A stretch of 64,000 nt of DNA from an uncultured Lachnospiraceae bacterium (GCA_905197485.1 CAJJYZ010000003.1:17238-81237); one strand, 5' to 3'; shown: positions 7,568 through 15,965, counted from the stretch's first letter. Made by a program: numbers and translations. Notes: generated by a model not told the origin, from the letters alone.

Positions 7568-9431
7568 CCCCATATCCCGTCTCTTTCTTTCTGCTGTCAA
7601 AATAGAGGAATCGTTCTACCGCATCCAGGATATCCGCAAACTCTTCTCTGTCGGCAAGTTCGATATATCTGCTTAGAATTTCCTGCTCTTCCTGCTTATA
7701 TCTTCCGTAGAAAATGTCATATAGATTATGTCCCCGCATATGAATTTTAATCTCTTCCATATGGTTTCTCACATCTTCCACCGTCTCCAGATTATGCCCT
7801 ATCGCTTCTTTCAGTTTCAGCCCGCTTTTTATCTTATGAAGATACTCATTCCATTTCTCTAAGAAGATTTGATAAAACTGCTCCTCTGATTTTACAATTC
7901 CCAATTTTACCATAATCTTCGGGTTGAGGAAATAATTTTCAAAGGAATAGTATTTTAAGATGAGTACGTTCTTCTCCGTCACACGCGGGAGCCGGTCGAT
8001 ATCCTCCAGATTCCTTTCCTCATAATATTTACAGAGCTGATGCTTCAATTCCTCCCGGTCTTTTCCATCGCCGTCACGAATCATCAGGAAATTATCCCGC
8101 AAATAAATCTGATTCATATATTTCAGATTGGCATATGCCTTGATATTCGTACAGCTATTGGTCGTGATAATCGCCACGCGGACAAGATTTCCTTCCTTAT
8201 CATAGATTTCTGAATAGTATTTCTTGAGAAGAAGAGGAAGCCTTGTCTTATCCTGCTTTCCTTCTACGATAAATACGAAATTCACGTTCATCAGGTCGCT
8301 TGCCGAATATCCAAGGTCATCCAGAAGGGCGCTGATGTCCGTCTTCGGATACACGATGGAATATCCGTCTTCCCCCTGGTCCATCTGCCGAATCTGTCTG
8401 CTGTTAAAATTGGACAGTAAATTCGGTGAATGGGTAGAGAAAATCACCTGTCCGAACTTTGACAGCCGATATAAAATATCACCGGACACCTTCTGTAACT
8501 TCGGATGGAGAAAAATCTCCGGGTCTTCCACAAGTATCAAATCCGCATTCCATTCCCGTTCCTCTTCACAAGTTTCCAAAAGAGATAGCATATAGATGCT
8601 TCGCATTCCCTTTCCGAGACAATCAATGGACTTATAACGATTCTGTCTCTCGTCATAAACTTCCGCCGTAACGGACAGCATCTGTTCAATGTCCCGATTC
8701 ATAGAATAATAAATCTGTTCCTTCCCGCCATTCTTACGGAAGTTGGCATTGACCTTCCCGGAAAACGCATCCAGATTCAACTGATACAACTTATAATCCA
8801 GCAGCTTCGCCGTCTCAAACGCATTCAATTCCTCCGTCGATTTCTGATAAAGTAATCCGATACAGGAAAAACAATGGTTACATCTCTTCGCTCGGTCAAA
8901 CATACAACATCCGGAACGCATCTGCTTCAGAAGCTCATCCTCCTGAAGCATCAGAATATCTTCCTGCAGATGTCTTAGGCTTCTCCCCGCATCCATATAG
9001 TATACTTTCGGAAATAGCTCCGGAATATGGCTGTTATGCTTCTGATATCCGTCTCCATACCGAATCTTCCCTTCTTTATTCGCCACAAATTCAAAGGAAA
9101 GCAGTCCATTCTGATAAGCCGGAAGTTTCTTACAGAAATCCTGATACCACGCTTCATATCTGCGGTATTGGCTGATTTTCCCATTTCGGTGAAGACGCTT
9201 CAAATCTTCCTCTTCTATCCTCAAAGAAACAAAAATCTCAACATTGGAATCATCCTCCTGAAAGTCTTCCTCCTGAACCGTATAATCCCCGAATACCGCC
9301 CGGATTGCATCCAGTACCGCCGTTTTCCCCGTATTGTTCTTGCCGACCAGAATCAAAGCATTCTCAATTCCCTCTATATGCACTTCCCGGATAGATTTAA
9401 AATTGCGAATCCTCAAGTCTACAATCTGCAT
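7536..9431 (-). CDS. OLD-like AAA ATPase with TOPRIM domain
   Basis: 631-residue protein of the overcoming-lysogenization-defect type: an SMC/RecF-like ATPase followed by a TOPRIM nuclease domain. Walker A GKNNTGKT is at residues 30-37, Walker B DLILVEDPE at about 297-305, and a histidine switch STHSPN near 331-336. TOPRIM residues are Glu390 in VEGKQD and a DGDGKD motif near 452-457. An unusual cysteine group (C175, C176, C184, C187, C190) sits in the ATPase half and could bind zinc. The start at 9431 has TAGGAGA 8 bases upstream, while the longer start at 9467 lacks this. Relatives include GajA of Gabija, but no UvrD-like GajB is present. The role is unknown; DNA repair or defence is possible. 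Confidence 0.8.
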   Translation of the reverse strand: MQIVDLRIRNFKSIREVHIEGIENALILVGKNNTGKTAVLDAIRAVFGDYTVQEEDFQEDDSNVEIFVSLRIEEEDLKRLHRNGKISQYRRYEAWYQDFCKKLPAYQNGLLSFEFVANKEGKIRYGDGYQKHNSHIPELFPKVYYMDAGRSLRHLQEDILMLQEDELLKQMRSGCCMFDRAKRCNHCFSCIGLLYQKSTEELNAFETAKLLDYKLYQLNLDAFSGKVNANFRKNGGKEQIYYSMNRDIEQMLSVTAEVYDERQNRYKSIDCLGKGMRSIYMLSLLETCEEEREWNADLILVEDPEIFLHPKLQKVSGDILYRLSKFGQVIFSTHSPNLLSNFNSRQIRQMDQGEDGYSIVYPKTDISALLDDLGYSASDLMNVNFVFIVEGKQDKTRLPLLLKKYYSEIYDKEGNLVRVAIITTNSCTNIKAYANLKYMNQIYLRDNFLMIRDGDGKDREELKHQLCKYYEERNLEDIDRLPRVTEKNVLILKYYSFENYFLNPKIMVKLGIVKSEEQFYQIFLEKWNEYLHKIKSGLKLKEAIGHNLETVEDVRNHMEEIKIHMRGHNLYDIFYGRYKQEEQEILSRYIELADREEFADILDAVERFLYFDSRKKETGYGDEDDSVIGRR

Positions 9432-9442
9432 AAAGCCATCTC

Positions 9443-10420
9443 CTATTCTAATCGCTCCGATTTCCAATAACGCTGCATTTTCTGCTCTGCATCTTCCGCT
9501 GTTAAACTAAATTTTTCCCTTAACGTTTTCATCGTCTCCTCATAAGATTTTCCGATTTCCTGAAACGCCTCTATAAATCCTCTCTCTACTCCACGTGCCA
9601 ATCCAATATCAATTCCTTCCTGTCTCAAATCTTCTAAAGCTTTACACATATCCATCTCTCCATCCTCCTCGCTTCTGATGTCTTTCCAATGAGAATCCGC
9701 ACCTAACATCATTTTTGCCACTCGGTACGTTTCTTCATCGACCTTTGAAAAATAATTCCGATTCTGCTCTATATAGTTTTTTAATGCACTTAAATCTTTC
9801 CTATATTTTAGCATTCCGAATACCATCTGTAAACTCTCTTCCAATTGACTCAAATCTTCGATTTCAGCCGGATTAATCAGATTTAATCGATAATTCGGCA
9901 CATAGTCTTTTAGTATCTGGTATTCTTCCCTATCAAGACCTAAAAGACCATGCAAATCCCGTTTTCCGTCCCATTCTTCTTCTCCATAATAAAAAACAAT
10001 AGTAATCACCGGGCAGAGTCTATCTTCCTTTTTCAGTCCCGACAAAAACTCAGCAGAAGTTTTAAGATTTTTTTCTTCTCTGTGTACTTTCTGTAATACC
10101 CGGATTTGTTCAGCATATGAAACTGCATCATATAACATTACTCTTACCGGCATACCGTAATGTATCTCATCCTGATTCTCGCATGCCAGAATGACAATCC
10201 TTGTTCCATCATCCGAAGTCATCATGATATCTCGATACCGCTCTATCGCAGTCTCTTTCCCGTCTCCAGTTTTTAAGATTACTCCTTGCATACCGTCTTC
10301 TCTTTTTAAATGTTCCTTTTTGAAAATCTGTTTTCCAGAAAACAGACATCCATTTACCAGACTTGCCATTCGCCCTTCATCCGAAAGCCACTGCCTGATA
10401 ATCGTGTTGTTTTTTCCCAT
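9443..10420 (-). CDS. Rpn-family recombination-promoting nuclease / putative transposase-like protein
   Basis: 325 residues resembling the PD-(D/E)XK proteins that Lachnospiraceae genomes carry in many copies, annotated Rpn family nuclease/putative transposase. The recognisable block is RDIMM, then ILACENQDEIHYGMPVR and MLYDAVSYAEQ. The usual E-x-Q/K of the active site appears here as ENQ, so activity is uncertain. A conserved VITIVFYYGEEEWDG follows. Good ribosome-binding site AAAGGAAGAG before the ATG. It lies 11 bases upstream of the OLD-like gene in the same direction, which suggests cotranscription. E. coli Rpn proteins are DNA endonucleases that stimulate RecA-independent recombination; whether this one does is not shown. 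Confidence 0.75.
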   Translation of the reverse strand: MGKNNTIIRQWLSDEGRMASLVNGCLFSGKQIFKKEHLKREDGMQGVILKTGDGKETAIERYRDIMMTSDDGTRIVILACENQDEIHYGMPVRVMLYDAVSYAEQIRVLQKVHREEKNLKTSAEFLSGLKKEDRLCPVITIVFYYGEEEWDGKRDLHGLLGLDREEYQILKDYVPNYRLNLINPAEIEDLSQLEESLQMVFGMLKYRKDLSALKNYIEQNRNYFSKVDEETYRVAKMMLGADSHWKDIRSEEDGEMDMCKALEDLRQEGIDIGLARGVERGFIEAFQEIGKSYEETMKTLREKFSLTAEDAEQKMQRYWKSERLE

Positions 10421-10556
10421 AGGCTCTTCCTTTCACTCTTCACACAAATTAAATATAACAAGTTACAAATTTCTTCAAACATTGATAATCCGGACGAATT
10501 GTCCGTATGAACGGAGCTTGATACTCCCATGAAAACAGATATAAGAATGTTTGAAA

Positions 10557-10586
10557 TGCACCCGAAGAATTGCTTCCTCGAGTGCA
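10557..10586 (-). terminator. Strong hairpin with GCAA loop after the dehydrogenase gene
   Basis: Thirteen base pairs (two of them G-T) enclose a GCAA tetraloop, giving a perfectly continuous stem. On the minus strand it follows the SDR stop by 58 bases, but only three T come after it, so termination would be weak. It separates the SDR gene from the Rpn/OLD operon. A smaller palindrome CGGAC-GAATT-GTCCG lies at 10491-10505 in the leader of the Rpn gene. Confidence 0.5.
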
Positions 10587-10643
10587 TCTACCTTAACACA
10601 ATTTCTCTTCTTTTACAAGCTGATTTTTATTTCGTTTTCTTAT

Positions 10644-11444
10644 TTATGGCCTTAATCCCATGCCGCCTTCCAAGGTAAGAGTTTCCCCGCTTAAATATTT
10701 GAAATCCGGAGACGCAAGTCCAACGCATGCCCTTCCAATCTCCGTCTCCACATTGCCGTAATGTCCCATCGGCGGCATCTTCACATTCGCTTCAAATGCC
10801 TCCGGATATGCTTTCTGGAAGTTCTCAAGCTGTGCTGTCCATGCAAGCGGGCAGATGACATTGACATTGATTCCGTCTTTTCCCCACTCGTTTGCAGCCA
10901 CTCTGGAGAGTCCGCGGATTCCCTCCTTTGCAGCCGCATAAGAGGATTGTCCGAAGTTTCCGAAAAGTCCCGCTCCCGAAGCGAAGTTGATAACCGTTCC
11001 CTTCGTCTCCTTCAAATACGGGTAACACGCTTTCATATAATAATAGACTGCGTAAAGTCCGGAATAAATCGCCAAATCAAACTGTTCCGTCGTATGTTCT
11101 GCGAGCGGTACTCCGGATGCAGATGCTTGTGCATTATTTATCAAAACATCAATCCTTCCGAACGTTTCTATCGCCTGTTTCACCACATTCTGAACGGCTG
11201 TCTCATTATCTCCTCCGGCGCTTACATCTGCCTGAACCGGAAGCACTTGGATTCCGTAAAGGCGTTCTAACTCTTCCTTCGCATCCTCCAGTTTCTTGAG
11301 ATTTCTTCCCGTAATCACTAAATTAGCGCCTTCCTTGGCATATGCCGTTGCAATCCCGTACCCGATAGAACCGCAATTCCCGTCTGATAATACGGCTCTT
11401 CCTGCTCCTGTGATAATCGCTGTTTTTCCTGTTAAATGTCCCAT
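10644..11444 (-). CDS. SDR-family dehydrogenase, 12alpha-hydroxysteroid dehydrogenase-like
   Basis: 266-residue short-chain dehydrogenase. From memory it matches the 12alpha-hydroxysteroid dehydrogenase of Clostridium sp. ATCC 29733 over nearly its full length. Shared stretches include GYGIATAYAKEGANLV, IDVLINNAQASASG, AAAKEGIRGLSRVAA and the SGETLTLEGGMG tail. That enzyme oxidises the 12alpha-hydroxyl of bile acids with NADP. The catalytic Ser (NFASGAG) and the Tyr/Lys of SSYAAAK are present. The glycine-rich cofactor loop is TGAGRA..GSIGYG with an insertion of about seven residues (VLSDGNC). Substrate and cofactor are inferred from similarity only. The gene appears monocistronic with its own promoter and two palindromes in the leader. 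Confidence 0.82.
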   Translation of the reverse strand: MGHLTGKTAIITGAGRAVLSDGNCGSIGYGIATAYAKEGANLVITGRNLKKLEDAKEELERLYGIQVLPVQADVSAGGDNETAVQNVVKQAIETFGRIDVLINNAQASASGVPLAEHTTEQFDLAIYSGLYAVYYYMKACYPYLKETKGTVINFASGAGLFGNFGQSSYAAAKEGIRGLSRVAANEWGKDGINVNVICPLAWTAQLENFQKAYPEAFEANVKMPPMGHYGNVETEIGRACVGLASPDFKYLSGETLTLEGGMGLRP

Positions 11445-11459
11445 ACTGTAACACCCTCC

Positions 11460-11536
11460 TTGTTATTTTAATAACAATATCAGTAATCGTTACTATTTTA
11501 TGTTTTCAGAATATCACTCAGAACACAAACTGTCAA
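11460..11536 (-). promoter_or_regulatory. Promoter and two candidate operators of the SDR gene
   Basis: Minus strand TTGACA (11536-11531), 17 bases, TATTCT (11513-11508). Downstream of the likely start site lie two palindromes: AGTAA-N3-TTACT (11482-11494) and TTGTTATT-N2-AATAACAA (11460-11477). The second ends directly at the ribosome-binding site. Such paired operators suit a repressor that responds to the enzyme's substrate. No regulator gene is adjacent, so the protein involved is unknown. Confidence 0.6.
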
Positions 11537-11583
11537 TCTTTTTCCTCGGAAAATCTAGAGATTCTATCGAGGCATATCATGTC

Positions 11584-11600
11584 TTTATACAATCTTTATA
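11584..11600 (+). promoter_or_regulatory. Direct repeat TTTATA-N5-TTTATA before ktrB, KdpE-box-like
   Basis: TCTTTATACAA occurs twice in tandem, giving TTTATA-CAATC-TTTATA. The E. coli KdpE site is remembered as TTTATA-N5-TTTACA, which differs by one base. It lies about 65 bases upstream of the ktrB -10 sequence, with an orphan KdpE-type regulator encoded after ktrA. Binding is an inference. Confidence 0.45.
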
Positions 11601-11666
11601 CAAGTCCCCTTTTCTTAACACGTTTTTTATTGTCAAACTCATATTAAAATCATATGATTACTATGC

Positions 11667-11672
11667 TATAAT
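11667..11672 (+). promoter_or_regulatory. ktrB promoter -10 sequence
   Basis: A perfect TATAAT lies 46 bases before the ktrB start codon. The region 17 bases upstream (TTAAAA) does not resemble a -35, which would fit a promoter that needs an activator. An AAGAGGA ribosome-binding site precedes the ATG. Confidence 0.55.
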
Positions 11673-11717
11673 GAAAATATAAAAATTATATAAATATGAA
11701 AAAGAAGAGGATATATT

Positions 11718-13091
11718 ATGTCAACTGTAGATAAGACTGTAGATAGGATTTATAATTATTTTCTTCATCTGTCACCGATGAAGATTCTTTTATTTGGCTA
11801 CTGCACAATTATTGCTTTGGGAACACTGCTTTTAAGTCTTCCAATCGCTGTAAGAACTCCGGGCAGCGAGAATTTACTTACAAGCTTTTTTACTGCAACG
11901 TCGGCAACCTGTGTCACCGGGCTGATTCAGTTTGACACGTATACACACTGGTCATTCTTCGGGCAGGCTGTCATTCTCTGTCTGATACAGATTGGTGGTA
12001 TGGGATTCATGACTTTATGTATCTCCATTATGACAATTACAAAACGTAAAATCGGACTTGTGTCCCGTTCCCTGATGCAGAATTCTATTTCCGCTCCGCA
12101 GATTGGCGGCATCGTAAAGATGACAAAATTTATCCTTCTCGGTACGATTGTCGTGGAGACTACGGGCGCGGTTCTGCTTGCCTTTCAGTTTTGTCCACAA
12201 TATGGATGGAAGCAGGGACTTTGGTTCTCCGTATTTCATAGCATTTCCGCTTTCTGTAATGCGGGCTTTGATTTGATGGGTTCACAGGCTCCATTTTCCT
12301 CCCTGACTGCAGAGGTCGGCAACTGGTACATCAACATCATTATCATGCTCCTCATTGTCATCGGAGGACTCGGATTCTTCGTATGGCATGATATGCTTAC
12401 GACAAAATTCCGCTTTCACAATATGCGTCTCCACACGAAATTAGTATTGTTTTTTACGGTTTCCTTGATTTTCGGCGGCGCCTTGCTGTTATTCCTCTGT
12501 GAAAACGGGACTGCTTCTTATGAAAACCTGAATTATTCCGAACGGATTGCGGCATCTCTGTTTCAGTCGGTGAGCGCAAGAACCGCAGGCTTCAATACGG
12601 TAGACCTTGCGGCATTGACAGAAAGCGGACGATTTATTATATTGGTACTTATGATGATTGGAGGTTCTCCCGGCTCTACTGCCGGTGGTATCAAGACCAC
12701 AACCTTCGCCGTACTTTTGTTATCGGTCATCACAACATTTAAAAACAGAAAATCAACGGAAGTATTTGGAAGAAGACTGGAAGACCATGTTTCAAGAAAA
12801 GTATTGTGTATCTTCACATTATACCTTTCTCTGTCCCTGACAGTTGGCGCTATCATTTCGCGTGTGGAAAATGCCGATTTCCTGAATTCACTCTTTGAAT
12901 CGGTATCCGCCATTGCAACGGTAGGTCTTTCTGCCGGCATGACGCCGAACCTCTCCCCTCTCTCTCATATGCTTCTCGCATTTCTGATGATATTCGGAAG
13001 AGTCGGTTCCCTTACAATGCTTCTCGCATTTGCAACCGGAAAAAAACATGTGCCATCTGCATTGCCAGCAGAAAAAATTCAGATTGGATAA
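11718..13091 (+). CDS. ktrB: KtrB/TrkH-type potassium channel subunit
   Basis: Membrane pore of a Ktr/Trk potassium uptake system, 457 residues. Four M1-P-M2 repeats are visible through their selectivity-filter regions: TSATCVTGL (61-69), SAFCNAGFD, SARTAGFNT and SAIATVGLS. Each carries the conserved filter glycine. The TrkH/KtrB gating glycine-rich loop appears as GGSPGSTAGGIKTTT. The size matches KtrB (about 450) rather than the longer TrkH. The next gene, 19 bases downstream, encodes the KtrA regulatory subunit, so both form one system. Ktr systems in Firmicutes are usually sodium dependent; that is family knowledge, not seen here. Confidence 0.95.
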   Translation: MSTVDKTVDRIYNYFLHLSPMKILLFGYCTIIALGTLLLSLPIAVRTPGSENLLTSFFTATSATCVTGLIQFDTYTHWSFFGQAVILCLIQIGGMGFMTLCISIMTITKRKIGLVSRSLMQNSISAPQIGGIVKMTKFILLGTIVVETTGAVLLAFQFCPQYGWKQGLWFSVFHSISAFCNAGFDLMGSQAPFSSLTAEVGNWYINIIIMLLIVIGGLGFFVWHDMLTTKFRFHNMRLHTKLVLFFTVSLIFGGALLLFLCENGTASYENLNYSERIAASLFQSVSARTAGFNTVDLAALTESGRFIILVLMMIGGSPGSTAGGIKTTTFAVLLLSVITTFKNRKSTEVFGRRLEDHVSRKVLCIFTLYLSLSLTVGAIISRVENADFLNSLFESVSAIATVGLSAGMTPNLSPLSHMLLAFLMIFGRVGSLTMLLAFATGKKHVPSALPAEKIQIG

Positions 13092-13110
13092 AGGAAAAGG
13101 AGAATTTCAA

Positions 13111-13755
13111 ATGAAAAATATATTAGTAATCGGACTTGGTCGTTTTGGAAGACATATGGCAAGAAAATTTATCGAGGAGCACAATATCGTTCTTGCGGTA
13201 GAAAAAAATGAAGAAAGAGCAGACAATGCGGTGGATATTTTGAGCGATATCCAGATTGGAGATGCGACGAACGAATCTTTCATCCGCTCTCTCGGCGTCA
13301 ATAACTTTGACCTCTGCGTTGTCGCAATCGGGGACAATTTCCAGAGTTCTCTCGAGATTACCGTACTTCTCAAAGACTACGGTGCAAAATTCGTACTTGC
13401 CCGCGCAAGCAGAGACGTACACAGAAAGCTTCTCTTAAGAAACGGCGCAGACCACGTTGTCTACGCGGAACGTGAGATGGCAGAACGTCTTGCCATCAAA
13501 TACGGAAGCAAAAATATTTTTGAATATCTGAACCTGACACCGGAAATTGCAATCTGCGAAATCAAGATGCCAAGCGGATGGGTTGGAAAAAGCATCGTGG
13601 AAAAATCTGTCCGTAACCGATATAATGTCAGCATTCTTGCTACAAAAAAAGAGGGAAAGATTTATCCTCTCCCTCATCCGGAACACGTCTTTACAAAAGA
13701 CGAGACTTTGATTATTATGGGTGAAACCGAAGTCGTAAATTCCTTTATTTATTAG
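13111..13755 (+). CDS. ktrA: KtrA/TrkA-type potassium uptake regulatory subunit
   Basis: Cytosolic RCK protein of 214 residues that gates KtrB according to ATP/ADP and, in Firmicutes, often c-di-AMP. The N-terminal Rossmann fold starts NILVIGLGRFGRHMA. A TrkA_C domain (about 135-214) follows and would be the c-di-AMP site. The ATG at 13111 has AAAGGAGA 8 bases upstream. An upstream in-frame start at 13030 lies inside ktrB and is not needed. The 3' end overlaps the convergent kdpE-like gene by 11 bases. Confidence 0.95.
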   Translation: MKNILVIGLGRFGRHMARKFIEEHNIVLAVEKNEERADNAVDILSDIQIGDATNESFIRSLGVNNFDLCVVAIGDNFQSSLEITVLLKDYGAKFVLARASRDVHRKLLLRNGADHVVYAEREMAERLAIKYGSKNIFEYLNLTPEIAICEIKMPSGWVGKSIVEKSVRNRYNVSILATKKEGKIYPLPHPEHVFTKDETLIIMGETEVVNSFIY

Positions 13756-14452
13756 GAACACGAAGCATTCGGTATCCGACGCCGATATGAGTCTGAATAT
13801 ACTTAGGCTGCGACGGGTTTTCTTCAATCTTCTTGCGTAAGGTTGCCATGAAAACCCGAAGCGAAGCCACATCACTATCCCATGCACTTCCCCATATTTC
13901 TCTTGTAATATATGTATGCGTCAAAACTTTCCCAACATTTTTCGCCAGAAGCTTCAACAATTTATACTCTGTAGATGTGACGTGCAATTCTTCTTCTTTC
14001 AAATATACACATCCGGAAGCATAATCGATTCTTAAATCCCCATTGATAAACTCCTGCTGTTCCTGACTAATCTGGTTGTTAATATACTGAAGCCTTCGAA
14101 GCGTCACCCGAAGTCTCGCCAGAAGCTCTTCCACAGAAAATGGCTTCGTCAGATAATCGTCCGCCCCCGCATCCAAAGCTTCAATCTTATCCCTGTCTTC
14201 ACTTCGTGCGCTCACCACAATAATTGGCATATTGGACCAGGAACGAATCTTCTGAATGATTTCCACGCCGTCCATATCCGGAAGCCCTAAGTCAAGAAGG
14301 ATAATGTCCGGCTTCTGGGAAACTGTTTCTAAGAGAGCCTGCGCGCCATTCGGCGCAGTATGAAACCGGTATCCTTGTGTCTCCAATGTTGTCGTTATCA
14401 GGTTGCTGATTGCTGTATCATCCTCTACTACTAGTATCAATGGTTTATTCAT
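13745..14452 (-). CDS. kdpE: KdpE-type OmpR-family response regulator, no partner kinase nearby
   Basis: 235-residue response regulator that resembles KdpE throughout. The receiver has LVVEDD, phospho-acceptor in IILLDLGLPDMDG and Lys in YLTKPFS. The winged helix has LTSTEYKLL-like TSTEYKLLKLLAKN and ends HIGVGYRML. The ATG at 14452 has TAGGAGG nine bases upstream. KdpD, the usual sensor kinase, is not in this window, and neither is kdpFABC. The gene is convergent with ktrBA and overlaps ktrA by 11 bases. Control of potassium uptake is likely from family and location. A KdpE-like box precedes ktrB. Confidence 0.88.
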   Translation of the reverse strand: MNKPLILVVEDDTAISNLITTTLETQGYRFHTAPNGAQALLETVSQKPDIILLDLGLPDMDGVEIIQKIRSWSNMPIIVVSARSEDRDKIEALDAGADDYLTKPFSVEELLARLRVTLRRLQYINNQISQEQQEFINGDLRIDYASGCVYLKEEELHVTSTEYKLLKLLAKNVGKVLTHTYITREIWGSAWDSDVASLRVFMATLRKKIEENPSQPKYIQTHIGVGYRMLRVPNK

Positions 14453-14509
14453 GCTATATATCCTCCTATGCCGCAGCATATTTTTCAAAATCTAAATTCC
14501 CTGCTATCT

Positions 14510-14537
14510 ATTATATACCGAATTTCCCGTATTACAA
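14510..14537 (-). promoter_or_regulatory. Promoter of the kdpE-type gene
   Basis: Minus strand TTGTAA (14537-14532) and TATAAT (14515-14510), 16 bases apart, placed 58 bases before the start codon. Confidence 0.65.
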
Positions 14538-14603
14538 TAGACGATATGTATTTCCTTTTCCTCCCCCTTATGATATGATGCTAGTTGGAAGGAGTGATAG
14601 AGT

Positions 14604-15965
14604 ATGAATACGAATAAAACAACAAACCCTATTATTTCCGGGGTCATTTGGAAACAACTTTTAATTTTTTTCTTTCCTATCGTGGTAGGAACCTTTTTTC
14701 AACAGCTTTATAACACTGTAGATGCTATCATTGTTGGCCGTTTCGTCGGAAAACAAGCTCTTGCAAGCGTTGGTGGCTCTGCAGCCGTTTTATCTAATCT
14801 TGTGATTGGATTTTTTACCGGGCTTTCTGCCGGGGCAACCGTTGTCATCTCCCAGTTCTGCGGAGCCGGGGATAAGAAGAATCTGCAGGACGGATTACAT
14901 ACCGCCTACGCTTCCGCACTCATCTTTGGCGTCATCATCTCCATTGCCGGATTCTTTTCCGCTTCCTGGGTACTGGAAGCGATGCAGACGCCACAGGAAG
15001 TTCTCGCAGACTCTGTTCTGTATTTGAAAATCTATTTCTGCGGGCTTATTTTTACATTTATTTATAACATGGGGTCCAGTATCATGCGCGCCATCGGCGA
15101 CTCAAGACGGCCATTGATTTACCTGATTATCTGCTGCTTTGTCAACATCATTCTAGACCTCTTGTTTGTCGTCGTGTTCCATATGGGAATCGCCGGCGCA
15201 GCGCTTGCAACCTTGATTTCTCAGGCAATCAGCGCCGTACTTGTCACAAAATCCTTGATGAGTTCTTACCGGACTTTGGAGCTTCATCTGCGGGAAATCC
15301 GTCTGCACAACGAATTATTCAAGGCAGAATTTAAAATCGGACTTCCTAGCGGTATCCAGTCTTGTCTGTATGCGATTACAAATATCATCATCCAGACTTC
15401 CATCAACGGATTCGGTACGGACGTTGCCGCCGCATGGGCTGCCTACGGCAAACTGGACGCTATCTTCTGGACTGTTTGCGGTGCATTCGGAATTGCAGTT
15501 ACAACCTTCGCCGGACAGAATTTTGGCGCAAAGCAATACAATCGTGTGAAGAAGAGTACAAGCATCTGTCTTCTCATGGCGCTTGGAACTTCCTTTGTAC
15601 TTGTAACATTCCTGTTCCTTGCCTGTGAACCGCTCTACCATATTTTCACAACAGACCGGAATGTCGTAGATATCGGGGTCTGGATGCTTCGCCTCATCGC
15701 GCCAAGTTACATACTCTTCGTGTTTATCGAAATCCTGTCCGGCACGTTACGAGGAATCGGAGACGTTATCATTCCGACTCTCATCACACTAGGCGGCGTA
15801 TGCTTCATTCGTGTGCCGATGGCTCTCATCCTCACACCAATGACAGGGGAAGTTTCTACGTTAATCTACAGTTACCCTGTATCATGGGGTGTTACCGTAC
15901 TGCTCCTCGTCCCATATTTCTTCTATATGAAGAAGAAAAAACTAACGGAAGTTTCTACGGAATAA
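14604..15965 (+). CDS. MATE-family efflux transporter
   Basis: Cation-coupled drug or metabolite exporter of the multidrug and toxin extrusion family, 453 residues with twelve predicted membrane helices in two related halves. Family-typical stretches are LFFPIVVGTFFQQLYNTVDAI at the N-terminus (first helix), SAGATVVISQFCGAGDKK and, in the second half, TTFAGQNFGAKQYNRV. The ribosome-binding site GGAAGGAG lies before the ATG. It converges with a second MATE gene of the same NorM/DinF-like type. The two share much sequence, such as QLYNT near the start and VGQNLGAK/AGQNFGAK in the middle, so they look like diverged paralogues. The substrate cannot be told. Confidence 0.92.
   Translation: MNTNKTTNPIISGVIWKQLLIFFFPIVVGTFFQQLYNTVDAIIVGRFVGKQALASVGGSAAVLSNLVIGFFTGLSAGATVVISQFCGAGDKKNLQDGLHTAYASALIFGVIISIAGFFSASWVLEAMQTPQEVLADSVLYLKIYFCGLIFTFIYNMGSSIMRAIGDSRRPLIYLIICCFVNIILDLLFVVVFHMGIAGAALATLISQAISAVLVTKSLMSSYRTLELHLREIRLHNELFKAEFKIGLPSGIQSCLYAITNIIIQTSINGFGTDVAAAWAAYGKLDAIFWTVCGAFGIAVTTFAGQNFGAKQYNRVKKSTSICLLMALGTSFVLVTFLFLACEPLYHIFTTDRNVVDIGVWMLRLIAPSYILFVFIEILSGTLRGIGDVIIPTLITLGGVCFIRVPMALILTPMTGEVSTLIYSYPVSWGVTVLLLVPYFFYMKKKKLTEVSTE

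Noticed and set aside
7536..10420. Gabija defence system
   Set aside because: The OLD-like protein resembles GajA, but no UvrD-type helicase (GajB) is adjacent.
10354..10587. 77-residue open frame overlapping the start of the Rpn-type gene
   Set aside because: It starts in a hairpin, overlaps the promoter and ribosome-binding site of the Rpn gene in another frame, and has no ribosome-binding site of its own.
11445..11717. c-di-AMP riboswitch upstream of ktrB
   Set aside because: The -10 lies only 46 bases before the start codon, leaving no room for an aptamer, and no conserved core was seen.
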